A DNA stretch of 57,908 nt from an uncultured Alistipes sp. (GCA_948442615.1 CAOJSG010000008.1:1-57908); one strand, 5' to 3'. Positions 40,886 through 49,859 are shown, counted from the first letter of the stretch. Translations and numbers: made by a program. The notes: generated by a model not told the origin, from the sequence alone.

Positions 40886-41929
40886 CTACCGCCGTACCAG
40901 CATCAGTGCTATGAAACTGATTGGCAGGCATTCGACGGTGCAAAGATACAAAAACCAATGCAAAATCGGAATTTTTTTGGAAATAAACAGGGCCAGGGAC
41001 TCCTTCAGGAAAAACAGACACAGGATAACCGATACGCCTGCAGCCACATACAGCGGTGCTTCGCGGAGCGGCTCCGGCGCGAGGACATAGAGCGAAAAGA
41101 CGGGAATCAATCCCAGAAAAGCCGCGGCGAAATGGGTCCGGCGCAGGTGGACGAGCCGTTCGACGAAGGGCTGCGTGAGCGTGAGCGCGCCTGCCGACAG
41201 CAGGGCTCCGAACTGGAGCAGCGAGAGGAGTCCGAGCCCCAGGCTGATGCCGAGGCTGACCGGGAGTGCCGCGTGCGGAGCGAAGGGGGCGTGCGGTTGT
41301 CCCTCGGCGAAGCGGAGCGCCACGACGCCTGCGAAGAGCGCTCCCAGCGTCCATGCCGCGTGGAGGAAGCGGGAGAATCCCGCGTTGTTCCGGTCGTCGA
41401 ACGCCTGCTGCTCGCGGGCGACCGCATCGGCCGTGATGCGTGAGAAGAGCAGCCGCACGTCGTTGATGTGGCGGTAGACGAAGCGGATGTAGAGGGCCAC
41501 CAGCATCAGCAGGAAGAGCTGGTAGAGCGGATCGGCCGTCAGCGGATGCGCCTCGTGCGGCGGGAGCGGAGCGGCGGCGGCCGTCGTCGACTGCGTGCCG
41601 AACAGCTCCTCGGGGGCGATGGGGCGGAAGACCTTTTCGAGGGCCGACAAGGTGTCGGCGGCCGGCGTGTCGCATGCGTACGTGTCCGGCGCGTCCGTCG
41701 GGGGTGCGAGGCTGTCGGCCGGTTCCGCGTCTGCGTATGCCTCCGAGCGCGACAGCGAGTCGCTTGCGCCGAACGCTTCGGCCGACGATGCGTTTGCGGA
41801 GATGTCGTGCCCCTCGGCCGCTGCGTCCGAAGCGGCTCCGTGCGCCGAAGCGGCGGTTCGCGCGTATTCCGGGCGGGGAGACGGGGCCTCCGGCGCCGGC
41901 CGAAGGAGGGTGTCGGCAGCGGTGCGCAT
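40886..41929 (-). CDS. DUF4271 integral membrane protein
   Basis: 347 residues. A long acidic, Ala/Ser/Pro/Thr-rich N-terminus (about residues 1-125) is predicted disordered and precedes five to seven hydrophobic helices. Landmarks: LYQLFLLMLVALYIRFVYRH, RNNAGFSRFLHAAWTLGALF, and the C-terminal FLKESLALFISKKIPILHWF with FLYLCTVECLPI, the DUF4271 pattern. Function is unknown; the consistent position before hemD in Bacteroidetes suggests a link to heme or envelope metabolism, not shown. ATG at 41929 overlaps the histidine-kinase stop by 1 nt (TGATG); a GTG one codon upstream is also possible. Confidence 0.85.
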   Translation of the reverse strand: MRTAADTLLRPAPEAPSPRPEYARTAASAHGAASDAAAEGHDISANASSAEAFGASDSLSRSEAYADAEPADSLAPPTDAPDTYACDTPAADTLSALEKVFRPIAPEELFGTQSTTAAAAPLPPHEAHPLTADPLYQLFLLMLVALYIRFVYRHINDVRLLFSRITADAVAREQQAFDDRNNAGFSRFLHAAWTLGALFAGVVALRFAEGQPHAPFAPHAALPVSLGISLGLGLLSLLQFGALLSAGALTLTQPFVERLVHLRRTHFAAAFLGLIPVFSLYVLAPEPLREAPLYVAAGVSVILCLFFLKESLALFISKKIPILHWFLYLCTVECLPISFIALMLVRR

Positions 41930-43104
41930 CACTCGAAGAGGCGTTTGAGAGTGATACGAATGGTGGTGCCTTTACCGATCTCCGAGTCGACGACGGCGAT
42001 CCGCCCCTGGTGGTAATCCTCCACGATGCGGCGCGACAGCGACAGCCCGAGGCCCCAGCCGCGGGTTTTGGTGGTGAAGCCGGGCTCGAAGATCCGCTTC
42101 CAGTTGCTCTTGGGAATCCCCTTGCCGGTGTCGCGCACGTCGATCATCACGTATTTGTCGTCCGACGAGATGTTGACTACGAGCGCTCCGTGGCCCTGGA
42201 GGGCGTCGAGCGAGTTCTTCATCAGGTTCTCGACCACCCATTCGAACAGGGCGGCGTTGATGTTGGCCCGCACGGGGGCGATGGCCAGCCCGTTGTAGTC
42301 GAGCGTCACGTTGCGGGGGATGCGTTTGCGGAAATACATGACCGATTCGCCCACCACCTCGTTGATGTTGGCCGGGGCGAGCGTCGTTTCGGATCCGATC
42401 TTCGAGAAGCGGTCGACGATCTTCATCAGGTGGGCCAGGTCTTTCTGCATCTCGTCCACGGCGCTCTGGTCGATCTGCTGGCTTCGGAGGTACTCGATCC
42501 ACCCGAGCAGCGACGAGGTGGGGGTGCCCAGCTGGTGGGCGGTCTCCTTGGCCAGGCCGATCCACACGCGGTTCTGCTCGTCGTGCTTCGACGACCGGAA
42601 GGCGATGAAACCCAGCAGGATGAAGACCGTGACGACCAGAATCTGGATGTAGGGGAAGTAGTAGAGCGACTTGAGCAGCGCCGAGCGGCCGTAGAAGATG
42701 ATGTGGTAATGTTCGTCCGACCACCAGTAGCGGATCGGGATCGGGGTGTTCTCCTCCGTGAAGCGGTCGATCCGGCGGCGCAGCCGGTCGGGATGGTCGA
42801 TGATCTCGTCGGGGATCAGGTGGGAGTTGATGACCTCGAGATTCTCGTTGGTCATGATGAACGGGATGTTGTTGCCGTTGGACATGATGTCGGCCACCAG
42901 CGGGTCCTCCATCGCACCGCCCATGATGTCGCGGTTCACCCGCTCCATCGCATGCGCCCACAGCGCCACGTCGTGCTGCTCCTTCTGCTTCAGCCGCCGG
43001 GCCATGTCGTTGGTGTAGAGGAGCGACATGGCGCCCAGCGCCACCCCCACGAAGATGACCACCACGCGGTTGCGGAACGAGAATATGTCGCGACGCAGTT
43101 TCAT
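41929..43104 (-). CDS. Sensor histidine kinase (orphan)
   Basis: 391 residues. Two transmembrane segments (about 12-31 and 155-170) flank a periplasmic or extracytoplasmic sensor of about 120 residues. The kinase part has an H-box KETAHQLGTPTSSLLGWIEY (His190), N-box ENLMKNSLDAL, G1 DVRDTGKGIP, F-box EPGFTTKTRGWGLGLSLS (F and G2) and a final LKRLFE. No response regulator is encoded within this run, so it is an orphan whose partner must lie elsewhere. It starts 4 nt after the S41 protease gene and is tightly followed by DUF4271. Confidence 0.92.
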   Translation of the reverse strand: MKLRRDIFSFRNRVVVIFVGVALGAMSLLYTNDMARRLKQKEQHDVALWAHAMERVNRDIMGGAMEDPLVADIMSNGNNIPFIMTNENLEVINSHLIPDEIIDHPDRLRRRIDRFTEENTPIPIRYWWSDEHYHIIFYGRSALLKSLYYFPYIQILVVTVFILLGFIAFRSSKHDEQNRVWIGLAKETAHQLGTPTSSLLGWIEYLRSQQIDQSAVDEMQKDLAHLMKIVDRFSKIGSETTLAPANINEVVGESVMYFRKRIPRNVTLDYNGLAIAPVRANINAALFEWVVENLMKNSLDALQGHGALVVNISSDDKYVMIDVRDTGKGIPKSNWKRIFEPGFTTKTRGWGLGLSLSRRIVEDYHQGRIAVVDSEIGKGTTIRITLKRLFE

Positions 43105-43108
43105 GCCG

Positions 43109-44773
43109 TCATTTCCTTTCCGTGTCCTGTTCCGTCAGGATCCGTGCGTACTCGGCCGGATCGCGCAGCAGCTCCACGGCGCGCTCCGTCTCGCGGTCGT
43201 GCGCCAGGCCGTGCTCGACGACCCCGCGGGTATAGCCGTGGCGCAGCACGATGTCGTTGTCGATCGTCTCCGTGATTTCGCGGCGGTAGCTCTCCAGATT
43301 GGTTTGCGTGTCGTCTTTCAGTTCGCTCTCCAGCTGTGCGAGCTTCTCCTTCAGGTCGTCGTAGCGGTCGGACTGCGCGGCGTTCTTCAGGCTGCTGAGC
43401 ACGCGCCGGGTCTCCGACTCGTAGGGCACCTCCTTGTCCTGCATGAACCGTTTGAATGCCTCGTAGTCGGCGTCGGTGATCGTGAAGGTGCGGATGTCGA
43501 TCGTGTCGCCGGCGTGGCGGACCATGTAGTCGTCGACGAAATCCTCGATGAACCCCAGCGCGTAGAGCGTTACGGCGAAGCGGCTCACGTATTCGGGTTC
43601 GGTGCGCAGGTCGGGCATGATGCCGCCGCCGTCGTAGATCTTGCGGCCGTTGCGGGTCGCGTAGGTGCGGATCAGCGAGTCGGGCACGGTGCGCACCGTG
43701 CCTTCCTGGGCGTGGGAGTAGTCGATCGCCTGGATGCAGCGGCCCGACGGGATGTGGTACTTGGCCGTCGTGAGCTTGAGCATCGTGTTGTATCCCAGCG
43801 GATAGGTGCTCTGCACCAGCCCCTTGCCGAAGCTCTTCTGGCCGATCAGCACCGCGCGGTCGAGGTCCTGCAGGGCGCCCGAGACGATCTCGGCCGCCGA
43901 GGCCGTGTTGCCGTTGATCAGCACCGCCAGGGGCAGGTCGGGCAGGATGGGTTCGGCCGCGGTCTTGTAGACGGCCGAGTCCGTGCGCCCCCGGGTCGTG
44001 ACGACGGTGGTTCCTTTCGGCACGAACATCGACAGGATCTTCACCGCCTCCTGCATGATGCCGCCGCCGTTGTTGCGGTAGTCGAGAATCAGCCCGCGCA
44101 GGTCGCCCTCCTGCTGCAGCTGCTCGATTTCGCGGCGCATCTCTTCGTAGCACCCCTCCGTGAAGTCGCTGTGCTGGATGTAGCCGATGCCGTCGGCCGC
44201 ATAGCCGGCATAGGGGACGCCGGGGATGGCGATGCGTTCGCGCCGGATGCGCAGCGTCTCGGGCTTGTCGCTGCCGAGGTGCTGCACCGCGACCTTCACG
44301 AACGAGCCGGGATCGCCCTTGAGCCGAGCGCTCACCTCGTCGGTCGTGAATCCGCGGGCATCCTCGCCGTCGATCTCCACGATCCGGTCGCCGATCTTCA
44401 GTCCGGCGCGGTCGGCCGGCGAGCCTTCGTAGGGCTGGGCGATGATGACGTAATCGCCCTTTTTGCGGATCAGGGCGCCGATGCCGCCGTATTTTCCCGT
44501 GGTGAGCAGTTCGAAATTCGACATCTGCTCTTCGGGCATGAACTCCGTGTAGGGGTCGAGCGAGCGGACCATGCCGGCGGCTGCCCCCTCCATCAGTTTG
44601 TCGGGGTCGACCGGGTCGACATAGCGGAGCGAGAGTTCGCGCATCATGTTGACGGCGATCTCCATGTTGCGGCCCAGCCCGAAGTCGTTGCGTACGGCGC
44701 GGACCGCCAGCGCAAGGGCCGCGCCCGCCGCCAGGACGGCGGCGTATCGTAGGGTTCGTCGAATCATCCTCAT
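43109..44773 (-). CDS. Carboxy-terminal processing protease (S41/Prc family)
   Basis: 554 residues. N-terminal membrane anchor or signal (about 1-25). A PDZ domain (about 85-165, GIGALIRKKGDYVIIAQPYE to GDRIVEIDGED) precedes the S41 serine-protease core. GNTASAAEIVSGALQDLD holds the nucleophile Ser, and GQKSFGKGLVQ the general-base Lys. A helical C-terminal extension follows. It trims or degrades periplasmic proteins. Two ATGs two codons apart (44773 and 44767) are possible. It overlaps the small membrane protein gene upstream by 4 nt and runs 4 nt into the histidine-kinase gene, which may indicate linked envelope sensing and proteolysis. Confidence 0.92.
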   Translation of the reverse strand: MRMIRRTLRYAAVLAAGAALALAVRAVRNDFGLGRNMEIAVNMMRELSLRYVDPVDPDKLMEGAAAGMVRSLDPYTEFMPEEQMSNFELLTTGKYGGIGALIRKKGDYVIIAQPYEGSPADRAGLKIGDRIVEIDGEDARGFTTDEVSARLKGDPGSFVKVAVQHLGSDKPETLRIRRERIAIPGVPYAGYAADGIGYIQHSDFTEGCYEEMRREIEQLQQEGDLRGLILDYRNNGGGIMQEAVKILSMFVPKGTTVVTTRGRTDSAVYKTAAEPILPDLPLAVLINGNTASAAEIVSGALQDLDRAVLIGQKSFGKGLVQSTYPLGYNTMLKLTTAKYHIPSGRCIQAIDYSHAQEGTVRTVPDSLIRTYATRNGRKIYDGGGIMPDLRTEPEYVSRFAVTLYALGFIEDFVDDYMVRHAGDTIDIRTFTITDADYEAFKRFMQDKEVPYESETRRVLSSLKNAAQSDRYDDLKEKLAQLESELKDDTQTNLESYRREITETIDNDIVLRHGYTRGVVEHGLAHDRETERAVELLRDPAEYARILTEQDTERK

Positions 44774-45228
44774 CGTTCGAAATAAGATTTCAGTTTGTGT
44801 TCCGCGCGCAGCGTCTGCTTGCCCGGCCCTTCGAGCAGGATCCACTGGCCGTATTGGCATACGGCGATCTCGTCCTCGAAGAGCAGCGCCAGCCGCCGCA
44901 GGGGGTTGGCGGCGCGGAACCGCATCGTCCCCTCCTCCTCGGCGGCCAGTTCGTAGCCGACCGACTTCATGGCGTTCAGCAGCCGGGTCCGCTCCTGTTC
45001 GAGGTCGGCCTCGACGCGCCGCACCGGGAATCCGAGGCGCGGATAGAGGGCCGAGAAGAGTACGGCGGCACCCGTCAGCATCCACCCCCGCGAAGTGTGC
45101 AGCAGCACGTGGGGGATGTCGGCGGGCGTCAGCGGGGTCATTCCGGCCAGCATCAGCACCGCATAGGCGGCTATGCAAATAACGCACAGTTTGAGAAAAT
45201 ATTTCAGCGAACGGATGAGGTATTTCAT
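44770..45228 (-). CDS. Small membrane protein of unknown function
   Basis: 152 residues. Two hydrophobic helices (about 12-29 and 47-62) near the N-terminus, then a hydrophilic cytoplasmic or periplasmic domain with LEQERTRLLNAMKSVGYELA and LALLFEDEIAVCQYGQWILL. No known motif. It lies between ispH (47 nt upstream) and the S41 protease (4-nt overlap), so it is part of the same transcript. ATG at 45228 gives a normal membrane N-terminus (MKYLIRSLKYFLKLCVICIA). Confidence 0.75.
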   Translation of the reverse strand: MKYLIRSLKYFLKLCVICIAAYAVLMLAGMTPLTPADIPHVLLHTSRGWMLTGAAVLFSALYPRLGFPVRRVEADLEQERTRLLNAMKSVGYELAAEEEGTMRFRAANPLRRLALLFEDEIAVCQYGQWILLEGPGKQTLRAEHKLKSYFER

Positions 45229-45275
45229 AACGTATCGGTTTTCGTGTCGCGGGATCGGGGATCGTCCGACGGGTT

Positions 45276-46148
45276 TTATTCGGTTTTGTTCGTGAGCGCG
45301 GCGATCGCGTCGGCGATCTCGTGCATCAGCCATTTCGGGGTGGAGGTGGCGCCGCAGATGCCCACCGACGAGGCGCCGTCGAACCATTCGCGGCGCAACT
45401 CGGCAGCCTCCTCGATCTTGCAGGTGCGGGGGTTGGCCGTGCGGCACACCTCGAAGAGCACCTTGCCGTTCGACGACTGGCGGCCGCAGACGAAGACGAT
45501 CCGGTCGTAGCGCCGCGAGAATTCGGTCAGATGCTGTTCGCGGTTGGCCACCTGGCGGCAGATCGTGTCGTCGAGGCGGACCTGCGCGGGGTCGGCCGCA
45601 CGGCGGAGCATTTCGGCGCCCAGCTCCTCGAACAGCGCGATGCTCTGGGTGGTTTGCGACAGGAAGTGGATCGGCCGGGCGAAGTCGACGAGCGCCAGGT
45701 CGTCGCGGCTCTCGATCACCGTCACCGGCTCTTCGACCTGTCCCGTGAGGCCGACGACCTCCGCATGGCCGCGTTTGCCCAGGATGACGACCTGTCCGCC
45801 GACGCGGCGCATCTGCTCGGCGGCGCGGACCACCCGGGCCTGGAGCTTCGCCACGACCGGGCAGGTGGCGTCGATCACCTCGATGCCCAGCGCTGCGGCC
45901 CGGCGGTAGGTGGTCGGCGGTTCGCCGTGGGCGCGGATGAAGAGCCGCTGGCCGCCGAGCGCCGGAATGTCGTCGTGGGTCACCGTCCGCAGCCCCATGC
46001 GTTCGAGGCGGCGGATCTCCATGCGGTTGTGCACGATGTCGCCCAGCGAGTAGACCGTGGCGCCTCCGGCGAGGGCCTTCTCGGCCTCCGTGATCGCCCG
46101 GACCACGCCGAAGCAGAAGCCCGATTTATCGTCGATTTCGATTAACAT
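45276..46148 (-). CDS. ispH: 4-hydroxy-3-methylbut-2-enyl diphosphate reductase
   Basis: 290 residues. The last step of the MEP (non-mevalonate) isoprenoid pathway; makes IPP and DMAPP. The [4Fe-4S] ligands are visible as Cys12 (SGFCFGVV), Cys96 (IDATCPVV) and Cys in GICGATSTPKW near residue 264. Other blocks: HNRMEIRRLERMG, LFIRAHGEPP, ILGKRGHAEVVGLTGQ, LSQTT. Length is usual. It is 75 nt downstream of cmk in the same run. Confidence 0.96.
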   Translation of the reverse strand: MLIEIDDKSGFCFGVVRAITEAEKALAGGATVYSLGDIVHNRMEIRRLERMGLRTVTHDDIPALGGQRLFIRAHGEPPTTYRRAAALGIEVIDATCPVVAKLQARVVRAAEQMRRVGGQVVILGKRGHAEVVGLTGQVEEPVTVIESRDDLALVDFARPIHFLSQTTQSIALFEELGAEMLRRAADPAQVRLDDTICRQVANREQHLTEFSRRYDRIVFVCGRQSSNGKVLFEVCRTANPRTCKIEEAAELRREWFDGASSVGICGATSTPKWLMHEIADAIAALTNKTE

Positions 46149-46223
46149 AGGGTCGAAAGAGTCGTTGGGTGCCGCGAGCGGCGCAGACGGCCGCCGATTC
46201 GCGGCGCGCGTCCTGCCGTCCGC

Positions 46224-46931
46224 TTACAGCGCGTTTTTCGTTTCGGCCAGGCGGGCCATGAACCACTCCATCTGTTCGTCGACGGTCATGCGGCTGTTGT
46301 CCAGCACGATGGCGTCTTCGGCCTGCCGGAGGGGCGACACCCGGCGGCTCATGTCGGCCTTGTCGCGTTCGACGACGTTGCGCTCGATCTCCTCCAGCGT
46401 CACCTCGTCGCCCTTGGCGCGCAGTTCGTCGTAACGGCGCCGTGCGCGGACCTTCGGATCGGCCGTCATGAAGAGTTTCATCTCCGCGTCGGGGAAGACC
46501 ACCGTCCCGATGTCGCGGCCGTCCATCACCACCCCTTTGCGCCGTCCCATCTCCTGCTGCATGGCCACCAGCTTGGCGCGCACCTCGGGGATGGCGCTCA
46601 CGCGGCTCACGCAGTTCGAGACCTCGATGGTCCGGATCTTGCCCTCGGCCAGGTCGCCGTTGACGTAGATGTCGCTGGCGCCGCGCTCGGGGTTGAAGCG
46701 GAAGGTGATGGCGATGCGGTCGAGCAGCGCCGCGACCTCGTCCTCGTGCACGATGCCCGAGCGGATGGCGCCCTGCTCGAGGGCGAAGAGCGTCACGGCG
46801 CGGTACATGGCGCCCGTGTCGATGAAGATGTAGCCCAGACGTGCGGCGATGGCTTTGGCGAAGGTGCTTTTGCCGCACGACGAGAAGCCGTCGACGGCGA
46901 TTATGATTTTGGGTTGTTTAGTATCCGACAT
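46224..46931 (-). CDS. cmk: Cytidylate kinase
   Basis: 235 residues from ATG at 46931 (MSDTKQPKIIIAVDGFSSCG). It phosphorylates CMP and dCMP. P-loop GFSSCGKSTFAKAIA (about 15-29), the TGAMYRAVTLFALEQG NMP-binding block, RDIGTVVFPDAEMKLFMTAD, RRRYDELRAKGDE lid, and a C-terminal DNSRMTVDEQ. An in-frame start at 46946 is less likely. It overlaps the 3' end of the LysE-type gene by 14 nt. Confidence 0.96.
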   Translation of the reverse strand: MSDTKQPKIIIAVDGFSSCGKSTFAKAIAARLGYIFIDTGAMYRAVTLFALEQGAIRSGIVHEDEVAALLDRIAITFRFNPERGASDIYVNGDLAEGKIRTIEVSNCVSRVSAIPEVRAKLVAMQQEMGRRKGVVMDGRDIGTVVFPDAEMKLFMTADPKVRARRRYDELRAKGDEVTLEEIERNVVERDKADMSRRVSPLRQAEDAIVLDNSRMTVDEQMEWFMARLAETKNAL

Positions 46932-47595
46932 TGGGGAATATATCAAAGAAGGTGGATAGGATCGTATAGATGCCGAGCAGCCCGATCAGCAGTCCGGCGA
47001 CATGGTTGATCGTGAGCATGTGGCGCGGGCGGAACCGTCGGCGGAAGAGGTTGATCACGCAGGCGAGCAGCGTCCACCAGGCCGCCGCGCCACCGAAGAA
47101 TCCCGCGATGGTGAAGACCGCCCGCAGCAATCCGCCGAATCCCGCGTGGGTCATGTCGCCGCCCGAGATCTCGAACACGGCGAAGAAGGCCAGGATGTAG
47201 GGGATGACCATGATGAAGTTGGCGATCGTCAGCCCGAAGATCGAGGCGAAATCCTGCCACAGCGTGCTTTTGCCGGCCCGGTTGCGGCGGATCTGCGGCA
47301 CGGGGTTCTGCAGGAAGACGTAGACCCCCACGATCACCACGAAGATGCCGCCTATCACGCGCAGCAGCGTGTTGTACTGCTCGATCTGCGTCTGGAGCAT
47401 GGAGTAGAAGAACAGGGCGGCCATCGCCATGAACGTGTCCGCGCAGGCCACGCCGATGCCCGAGACGATGCCCGAGCGGCGGTTTTTGGAGAGCGTGCGC
47501 TGGATGCACAGCACGGCCACCGGGCCTACGGTGATCGAGGCTGCCACGCCTACGCAGATGCCGCGGAAGAGTATTTCGAGTATGTCGATGCCCAT
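46918..47595 (-). CDS. LysE-family amino-acid exporter-like membrane protein
   Basis: 225 residues with six predicted transmembrane helices. ILFRGICVGVAASITVGPVA (about 7-26) is the LysE/RhtB N-terminal signature; the middle helices (VSGIGVACADTFMAMAALFF) and the final ones follow the LysE pattern. It may export amino acids or small metabolites. ATG at 47595 was chosen because a consensus promoter lies 31 nt upstream; an in-frame upstream start at 47628 would fall on the -7 element. First gene of the ten-gene leftward run. Confidence 0.86.
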   Translation of the reverse strand: MGIDILEILFRGICVGVAASITVGPVAVLCIQRTLSKNRRSGIVSGIGVACADTFMAMAALFFYSMLQTQIEQYNTLLRVIGGIFVVIVGVYVFLQNPVPQIRRNRAGKSTLWQDFASIFGLTIANFIMVIPYILAFFAVFEISGGDMTHAGFGGLLRAVFTIAGFFGGAAAWWTLLACVINLFRRRFRPRHMLTINHVAGLLIGLLGIYTILSTFFDIFPNVGY

Positions 47596-47625
47596 TGTGT
47601 CCGGTTGAGTCGGGTTTTCCGATCG

Positions 47626-47657
47626 CAAAGATACGAATAAGCGAGCGCAGTGCCAAA
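47626..47657 (-). promoter_or_regulatory. Proximal promoter of the LysE-cmk-ispH run (TTTG-N20-TATCTTTG)
   Basis: Minus strand: TTTG complement at 47654-47657, a 20-nt spacer, TATCTTTG at 47626-47633. The LysE ATG is 31 nt downstream. Confidence 0.8.
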
Positions 47658-47698
47658 TCTATTTGTGCATTGCCGGGCGGAAGTATCCAAGACGAAGT

Positions 47699-47729
47699 CA
47701 AAGATACGAAAAGTCGCGGGCAGAAACAA
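47699..47729 (-). promoter_or_regulatory. Distal tandem promoter of the same run (TTG-N20-TATCTTTG)
   Basis: Minus strand: TTG complement at 47727-47729, a 20-nt spacer, TATCTTTG at 47699-47706. Both copies share TTCGTATCTTTG and are 73 nt apart. Confidence 0.7.
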
Positions 47730-47927
47730 GTGCGGGTCCGATAATATACGGACGTTTTCGGCATCGCCGCAGATAGGGCGGGGCTGCGGGCGAAGGCGGA
47801 TTCGAAGGCCTGCGCGCAAGGTCGGGCATCCGGGTGCGGCCGGAAGGCCGGGAAAACGCGGGTCCCCGCCGGACCGGGGCGGCGACAGGCTTTCGCGGGC
47901 GGGGAAAACGAAGGTTCGGTGCGGAAG
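47730..47927. other. Rest of the 427-nt gap between the LysE-type and DUF3467 genes
   Basis: The gap 47596-48022 carries the two leftward promoters (47626-47729) and the rightward DUF3467 promoter (47928-47958). Between them is GC-rich sequence without a credible CDS, hairpin or RNA that I can identify. Confidence 0.5.
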
Positions 47928-47958
47928 TTGCTTTTTCGAAATAAAACGGGTATATTTG
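47928..47958 (+). promoter_or_regulatory. Promoter of the DUF3467 gene (TTG-N20-TATATTTG)
   Basis: TTG at 47928-47930, a 20-nt spacer, TATATTTG at 47951-47958; the leader is about 58 nt. Confidence 0.8.
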
Positions 47959-48022
47959 TTCGAGCGCAGCCGGTGCGCGCACCGACGCGTCCCGCAGAAA
48001 CGGAACGAAACGAATCAGGCAT

Positions 48023-48325
48023 ATGACGGAAGCGAAACAATTCGGCATCGACATCGAACTCGACGATGCGGTGGCCCAGGGACACTATTCGAATCTGGCG
48101 ATCATCGCCCATTCCTCCTCGGAGTTCATTCTGGACTTCGCGACGGCGCTCCCGGGCGTGCAGAAGGCCCGCGTGAAGAGCCGCATCATCCTCACGCCCG
48201 AACACGCCAAGCGGCTGCTCTATTCGCTGCAGGACAATATCGCGCGGTACGAGAGCACGATGGGACGGATCGAGATTCCGAAGCCCCCGATGCCGGAGCC
48301 TGGGCCCAAAATGGGTCAGGCCTGA
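48023..48325 (+). CDS. DUF3467 protein
   Basis: 100 residues. The DUF3467 pattern is plain: GHYSNLAIIAHSSSEFILDF (about 20-39), then LPGVQKARVKSRIILTPEHA and KRLLYSLQDNIARYE. It is a small cytoplasmic protein with no known catalytic residue, widespread in Bacteroidetes; function unknown. The C-terminus is a Pro-rich tail (IPKPPMPEPGP). It is single-gene: its own promoter upstream and a terminator downstream. Confidence 0.88.
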   Translation: MTEAKQFGIDIELDDAVAQGHYSNLAIIAHSSSEFILDFATALPGVQKARVKSRIILTPEHAKRLLYSLQDNIARYESTMGRIEIPKPPMPEPGPKMGQA

Positions 48326-48390
48326 GCGCCTGCCCGGGCCGCACGACGGCCGCGGCGCCGGCTGCCGTGAAGGCCGGATAGGAATAAGCG

Positions 48391-48435
48391 GCACCGCCCC
48401 TGTCGGAAATCATTCCGACAGGGGCGGTGCTGTTT
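48391..48435. terminator. Terminator between DUF3467 and folC (convergent)
   Basis: 17-bp perfect stem (48391-48407 with 48414-48430) with a 6-nt loop; the plus-strand tail is TGTTTCGG. It may serve both convergent genes. Confidence 0.8.
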
Positions 48436-48556
48436 CGGGAGGCCCGTCGTGCGGCCGATGTTTCGGCGGCGGGGAGGCGTTTGCGCCGTATCCGTCGCCG
48501 GCCGCTCCCGGACGGACAGGTTTCCGTCCGCCGCGGCCGAGCGCGTGCCGCCGATG

Positions 48557-49846
48557 TTACAACGCTTCGCCCACGACGTAGGTGCTGCCTCCGATGAAGA
48601 TCATGTCGTTCTCGGTGGCCAGCTCGCGGGCGCGGGCGACGGCCTCCCCGACCTTCCCGCAGCATTCGCCCCGCAGCCCGGCTTCGGCCGCGCGGGCTGC
48701 CAGTTCGGCCGCCGGAAGCGCCCGGTGCGTGGCGGCCTGCGTGAAGAGGTAGTACGCGTCGCGGGGCAGCAGCGGCAGGATGCGGTCGATCTCCTTGTCG
48801 CGCACGAATCCGAGGACGCAGTAGAGTTTCTCGTAGGTGCACTGGCGCAGCTGTGCGGCGACGTAGGCGATGCCGTGCGGGTTGTGCCCCGTGTCGCAGA
48901 TCGTCAGCGGCCGGTCGCCCAGCTTCTGCCAGCGGCCGCGGAGCGAGGTGTTGGCCGCCGCGTCGCACGTCCCGGCCAGGAAGGCCCGGCGGCTGATGGT
49001 CAGGGGGGTCTGCTCGTGCAGCAGGTCGATGGCCGCCGCCGCGGTCACGATGTTGCGCAGCTGGTAGTTGCCGGCCAGGTCGAGGTAGACCTCGAATTCG
49101 TGTCCGTCGCGGTTGCGGCGCAGGCGGAACCGCTGTCTGTCGCCCTGCATGTCGTGCTGCGTGCAGACGAACTCGCGCTCGGCATAGACGAGTTTCGACT
49201 TGTTGGCCGCGGCCGCCTGCTCGAACACGTCGTCGTAGGATTCGTCCGACTCGCCGAGGACGATCGGTATGCTCTTCTTGATGATTCCCGCCTTTTCCGC
49301 GGCGATCTGCCGGATCGTACCGCCCAGCAGCGCCGTATGCTCCAGCCCGATGTTGGTCACGATGCCGACGATCGGCACGATGATGTTCGTGGCGTCGAGC
49401 CGCCCGCCGAGCCCCGTTTCGATCACGGCCACCTCCACGTCGCTCTGGGCGAAGTAGTCGAAGGCCAGCGCCGCCGTCATCTCGAAGAACGAGAGGTCGA
49501 GTTCGGTCATCTTGTCGCGGTGTTTGTCCACGAAGTTCACCACCTTCTGTTTGGGGATCATCTCGCCGTCGACGCGGATGCGTTCGCGGAAATCCTTCAG
49601 GTGCGGCGACGTGAACAGTCCCGTGCGGTATCCGGCCTGCTGCAATACCGAGGCGAGGATGTGCGACACGGAGCCTTTGCCGTCGGTTCCCGCTACGTGG
49701 ATGGTGAAGAAGTTGCGCTGCGGATTGCCCAAATGGCGGCAGAAGGCGGCGATGCGCTCCAATCCCGGTTTGTAGGCCGTGGCGCCTGCGGTTTCGAAGG
49801 CGGGCAGCGACTGGAAGAGGAATTCGAGGGTTTGGGTATAGTTCAT
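48557..49846 (-). CDS. folC: Bifunctional folylpolyglutamate / dihydrofolate synthase
   Basis: 429 residues. It adds glutamate to dihydropteroate and to folates. Mur-ligase-like ATPase blocks: HVAGTDGKGSVSHILASVL (P-loop, about 50-68), TSPHLKDFRERI, FEMTAALAFDYFAQ, VIETGLGGRLDATNII, NIGLEHTALLG with AAEKAGIIK, and the C-terminal ligase domain with CDTGHNPHG and LGFVRDKEID. The P-loop reads TDGKGS where many Mur-family ligases have TNGKGS. It is followed 13 nt upstream by lnt in the leftward direction, so the two probably share a transcript. Confidence 0.95.
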   Translation of the reverse strand: MNYTQTLEFLFQSLPAFETAGATAYKPGLERIAAFCRHLGNPQRNFFTIHVAGTDGKGSVSHILASVLQQAGYRTGLFTSPHLKDFRERIRVDGEMIPKQKVVNFVDKHRDKMTELDLSFFEMTAALAFDYFAQSDVEVAVIETGLGGRLDATNIIVPIVGIVTNIGLEHTALLGGTIRQIAAEKAGIIKKSIPIVLGESDESYDDVFEQAAAANKSKLVYAEREFVCTQHDMQGDRQRFRLRRNRDGHEFEVYLDLAGNYQLRNIVTAAAAIDLLHEQTPLTISRRAFLAGTCDAAANTSLRGRWQKLGDRPLTICDTGHNPHGIAYVAAQLRQCTYEKLYCVLGFVRDKEIDRILPLLPRDAYYLFTQAATHRALPAAELAARAAEAGLRGECCGKVGEAVARARELATENDMIFIGGSTYVVGEAL

Positions 49847-49859
49847 ATGTCGGAGTGGG

